Both the position numbers and the translations under genes were made by a program. DNA of 64,000 nt from Jejuia sp049889775 (GTDB lineage Bacteria > Bacteroidota > Bacteroidia > Flavobacteriales > Flavobacteriaceae). This document shows positions 62,565 through 64,000 of the stretch, piece after piece (within the stretch, counting starts at the first letter, position 1; every line of letters starts with the position of its first letter). Location of the stretch: contig JBMHCT010000020.1 of NCBI GenBank assembly GCA_049889775.1, positions 1-64,000 of the forward strand, read 5' to 3'. Under the pieces are notes generated by a model. It ran no database searches, was not told the DNA's origin, and saw nothing but the letters and a program-made list of their open reading frames with translations.

Positions 62565-64000
62565 ATGGAACACAATTCAACTTTCCCAATAAAATTATCA
62601 GAATTGGATATGCTTCGTGATGAAGCATCTTCTTATCTAAAAAGTGTACAATGGGAGCAAGGTGCTCGTGCAAAAAATAGAGATAAGGATGCTAAAGATG
62701 AATCTATTTTATTGTATTTATCGCGTGCTAATAATGGCTCTAGTGCTACTGAAATCACATCGGTTTCTAAAACTATTCTAGCGCTTAAAAAACGTTTGCT
62801 GCCAGATTCTGTGGCAATTCCCATTTACTTGAACCAAACATTATATGCAGTTCAAGAAGGGATTACCTTGGGAATTTGGATAAAGGATAGCTATTATGAT
62901 GCTTCTGGTTTGTCCAGTTTAAATGAGAATAAATCAGCACTTGATAGGAACGGACAGAGAGAATTTGAAAGTAAAATGCATACGGCTACAGCATTTATGT
63001 TGTTTTCAAAAGCCTACAAAATATTACACGATTTAAAACCACATGCTTCGGACGATTTAAGTGTAATGAAACAAAAGTTTGCAGGTATTCCTGAGGTGTC
63101 TTTACTATCACCTATTAAAGGAATTTCATGTAGCTTGTTCTATTATGACAAATATTTAGGACATCCTGAAATTATTAAGTCTGATAAAGATGTTATCGAT
63201 TTCACGGTAGTATATTTTGAAGCTTTAATTGATGAAATTCAATTACGTAAAAGTTCTCTAGAGTACACTGAAACTATTGAGGACAGAACGTATAAACTGG
63301 AAAACTCCGAGTTTGCGGTTTCTGGTTGGAACAATGTATTTCAAGGTACAGCAAAAAGCGTAGAGTTCAATAAAATTCAGTTTGAACAAATTGTTGGTAA
63401 CCGAGATGCGAAACATTTTGCACGCCGTTTAACCGAACGTTTGTTGAGCTATGATTTTACGGCTAAGAAAAACCCATTTCAAGAATTAGGTGGTTTTATG
63501 CCGGTATTTATGGGTTATGGTATTCCTGGAACTGGTAAAAGTATGTTGATTGCCGCAATTGCTACAAGATTAAAAGAGCATTGTGACACTTTGGATATCC
63601 CGTTTTTGTTTCACCCAATGCCAGATACATTAATTTCTACTTTCCAGGGAGGTTCTGCTGAAAAAATGGTCGAATGGATGAAACCGTTACAAGATCCTTC
63701 AAAATTGATTTTTGCACCGATTGATGATGCAGAAAACAATTTACAAGAACGAACAGCCCAAGGGGTTTCAGCCGGAGTAAAAGAGGTGATTGGTGTATTT
63801 TTAAGATATACAGAAGGCGCTTATGCGGTGAATTATGGTAATAGTTCTATTGGGTTGTTTACAAATCTGCCAGAAATGTTAGATAAGGCTGTGATTTCGC
63901 GTGTACAGGGGCGTTTTAAAATTGATGGTGCCAGAACAGAGCATGATTTTTTAGATCAAGACCATCTGTGGTGGCGTAAAATTCAAGATACCATGCCTGA
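62565..64000 (+). CDS. Divergent AAA family ATPase (partial, 3' end outside)
   Basis: The first 478 residues of an AAA protein. A helical region (1-280) with SAIPIYLNQT-like segments precedes the ATPase: Walker A GIPGTGKS at 319-326, an unusual Walker B region APIDDAENN (D387, D388, E390), and the arginine-containing block AVISRVQGRFKID. The frame is open at the window end. Start ATG 62565 follows a CTGCAAACTGTGACTG string. It is the motor of the cluster that begins at 59333. The function is not known. Confidence 0.9.
   Translation, partial: MEHNSTFPIKLSELDMLRDEASSYLKSVQWEQGARAKNRDKDAKDESILLYLSRANNGSSATEITSVSKTILALKKRLLPDSVAIPIYLNQTLYAVQEGITLGIWIKDSYYDASGLSSLNENKSALDRNGQREFESKMHTATAFMLFSKAYKILHDLKPHASDDLSVMKQKFAGIPEVSLLSPIKGISCSLFYYDKYLGHPEIIKSDKDVIDFTVVYFEALIDEIQLRKSSLEYTETIEDRTYKLENSEFAVSGWNNVFQGTAKSVEFNKIQFEQIVGNRDAKHFARRLTERLLSYDFTAKKNPFQELGGFMPVFMGYGIPGTGKSMLIAAIATRLKEHCDTLDIPFLFHPMPDTLISTFQGGSAEKMVEWMKPLQDPSKLIFAPIDDAENNLQERTAQGVSAGVKEVIGVFLRYTEGAYAVNYGNSSIGLFTNLPEMLDKAVISRVQGRFKIDGARTEHDFLDQDHLWWRKIQDTMP

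Overview
The window is chromosomal DNA of a member of the Bacteroidota, most likely a marine-type Flavobacteriaceae (Winogradskyella/Psychroserpens/Formosa-like; genus not resolvable from this sequence). Evidence: AT-rich DNA, few Shine-Dalgarno sequences, a TTG/TAnnTTTG-type promoter in front of rnpB, many Bacteroidota-type secreted proteins and lipoproteins, SusC-like carboxypeptidase-regulatory and plug domains, and dispersed hairpin repeats between genes. No phage, insertion sequence, CRISPR array, rRNA or tRNA was recognised. Most of the window is housekeeping, broken by a few accessory pockets.

Layout: 1-2177 is the N-terminal part of a large repeat-containing surface protein (minus strand) with an in-frame TAG at codon 50. 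2640-6231 is a polyphosphate module (SixA-like phosphatase, ppk1, ppx). 6331-9760 holds a small barrel protein and the dnaX/lipoprotein/miaE operon. 10051-12102 is a two-gene accessory insert (Hanks-type kinase with a repeat-like C-terminal half, and a small membrane protein), followed by rnpB with promoter and terminator. 12546-15550 has a secreted protein and the rsmD operon. 15679-20930 runs from a RecD-like helicase through kdsB, a HAD hydrolase, a kdnB-like dehydrogenase and a PlsC-type acyltransferase, pointing to modified Kdo in the outer membrane. 21089-26610 has a secreted zinc metalloprotease, two tandem ThuA lipoproteins and a barrel protein. 26753-33458 carries a FAD/Fe-S oxidoreductase, an LpxH-like hydrolase, aroC and a dicarboxylate symporter.

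33659-38053 is a compact cluster: a GshB-type ATP-grasp ligase, a rhodanese with an extra TerB-like C-terminal domain, an N-formylglutamate amidohydrolase and a DUF1704 (QEGLA) metallopeptidase. It looks like a peptide or amino-acid conjugate pathway. 38055-45760 has a DCC protein, a membrane TPR/HTH regulator, mutS2 without Smr, a lipoprotein acetolactate decarboxylase and sppA. 45904-50105 encodes a very unusual VIT-vWA-carboxypeptidase-regulatory-plug-DUF2135 fusion and a small partner. 50102-54992 has an acyl-CoA carboxylase beta subunit and a MarR-controlled operon of a flavin reductase, a GNAT and MarR, followed by two pirins; matching 18-bp palindromes lie before the first gene and before the first pirin. 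55218-58527 has an OmpA protein, a 60-residue membrane protein and ettA. 58599-59016 has two tiny membrane-protein genes. 59333-64000 is an uncharacterised cluster: an acidic coiled-coil protein, a protein of unknown fold, a small membrane protein and a divergent AAA ATPase cut by the window end.

The intergenic DNA is notable. A roughly 90-125 bp repeat family occurs four times (33480, 54157, 60682, 60882). A second palindromic repeat is nested in one copy. A third repeat supplies the stop codon and last two residues of two unrelated genes.
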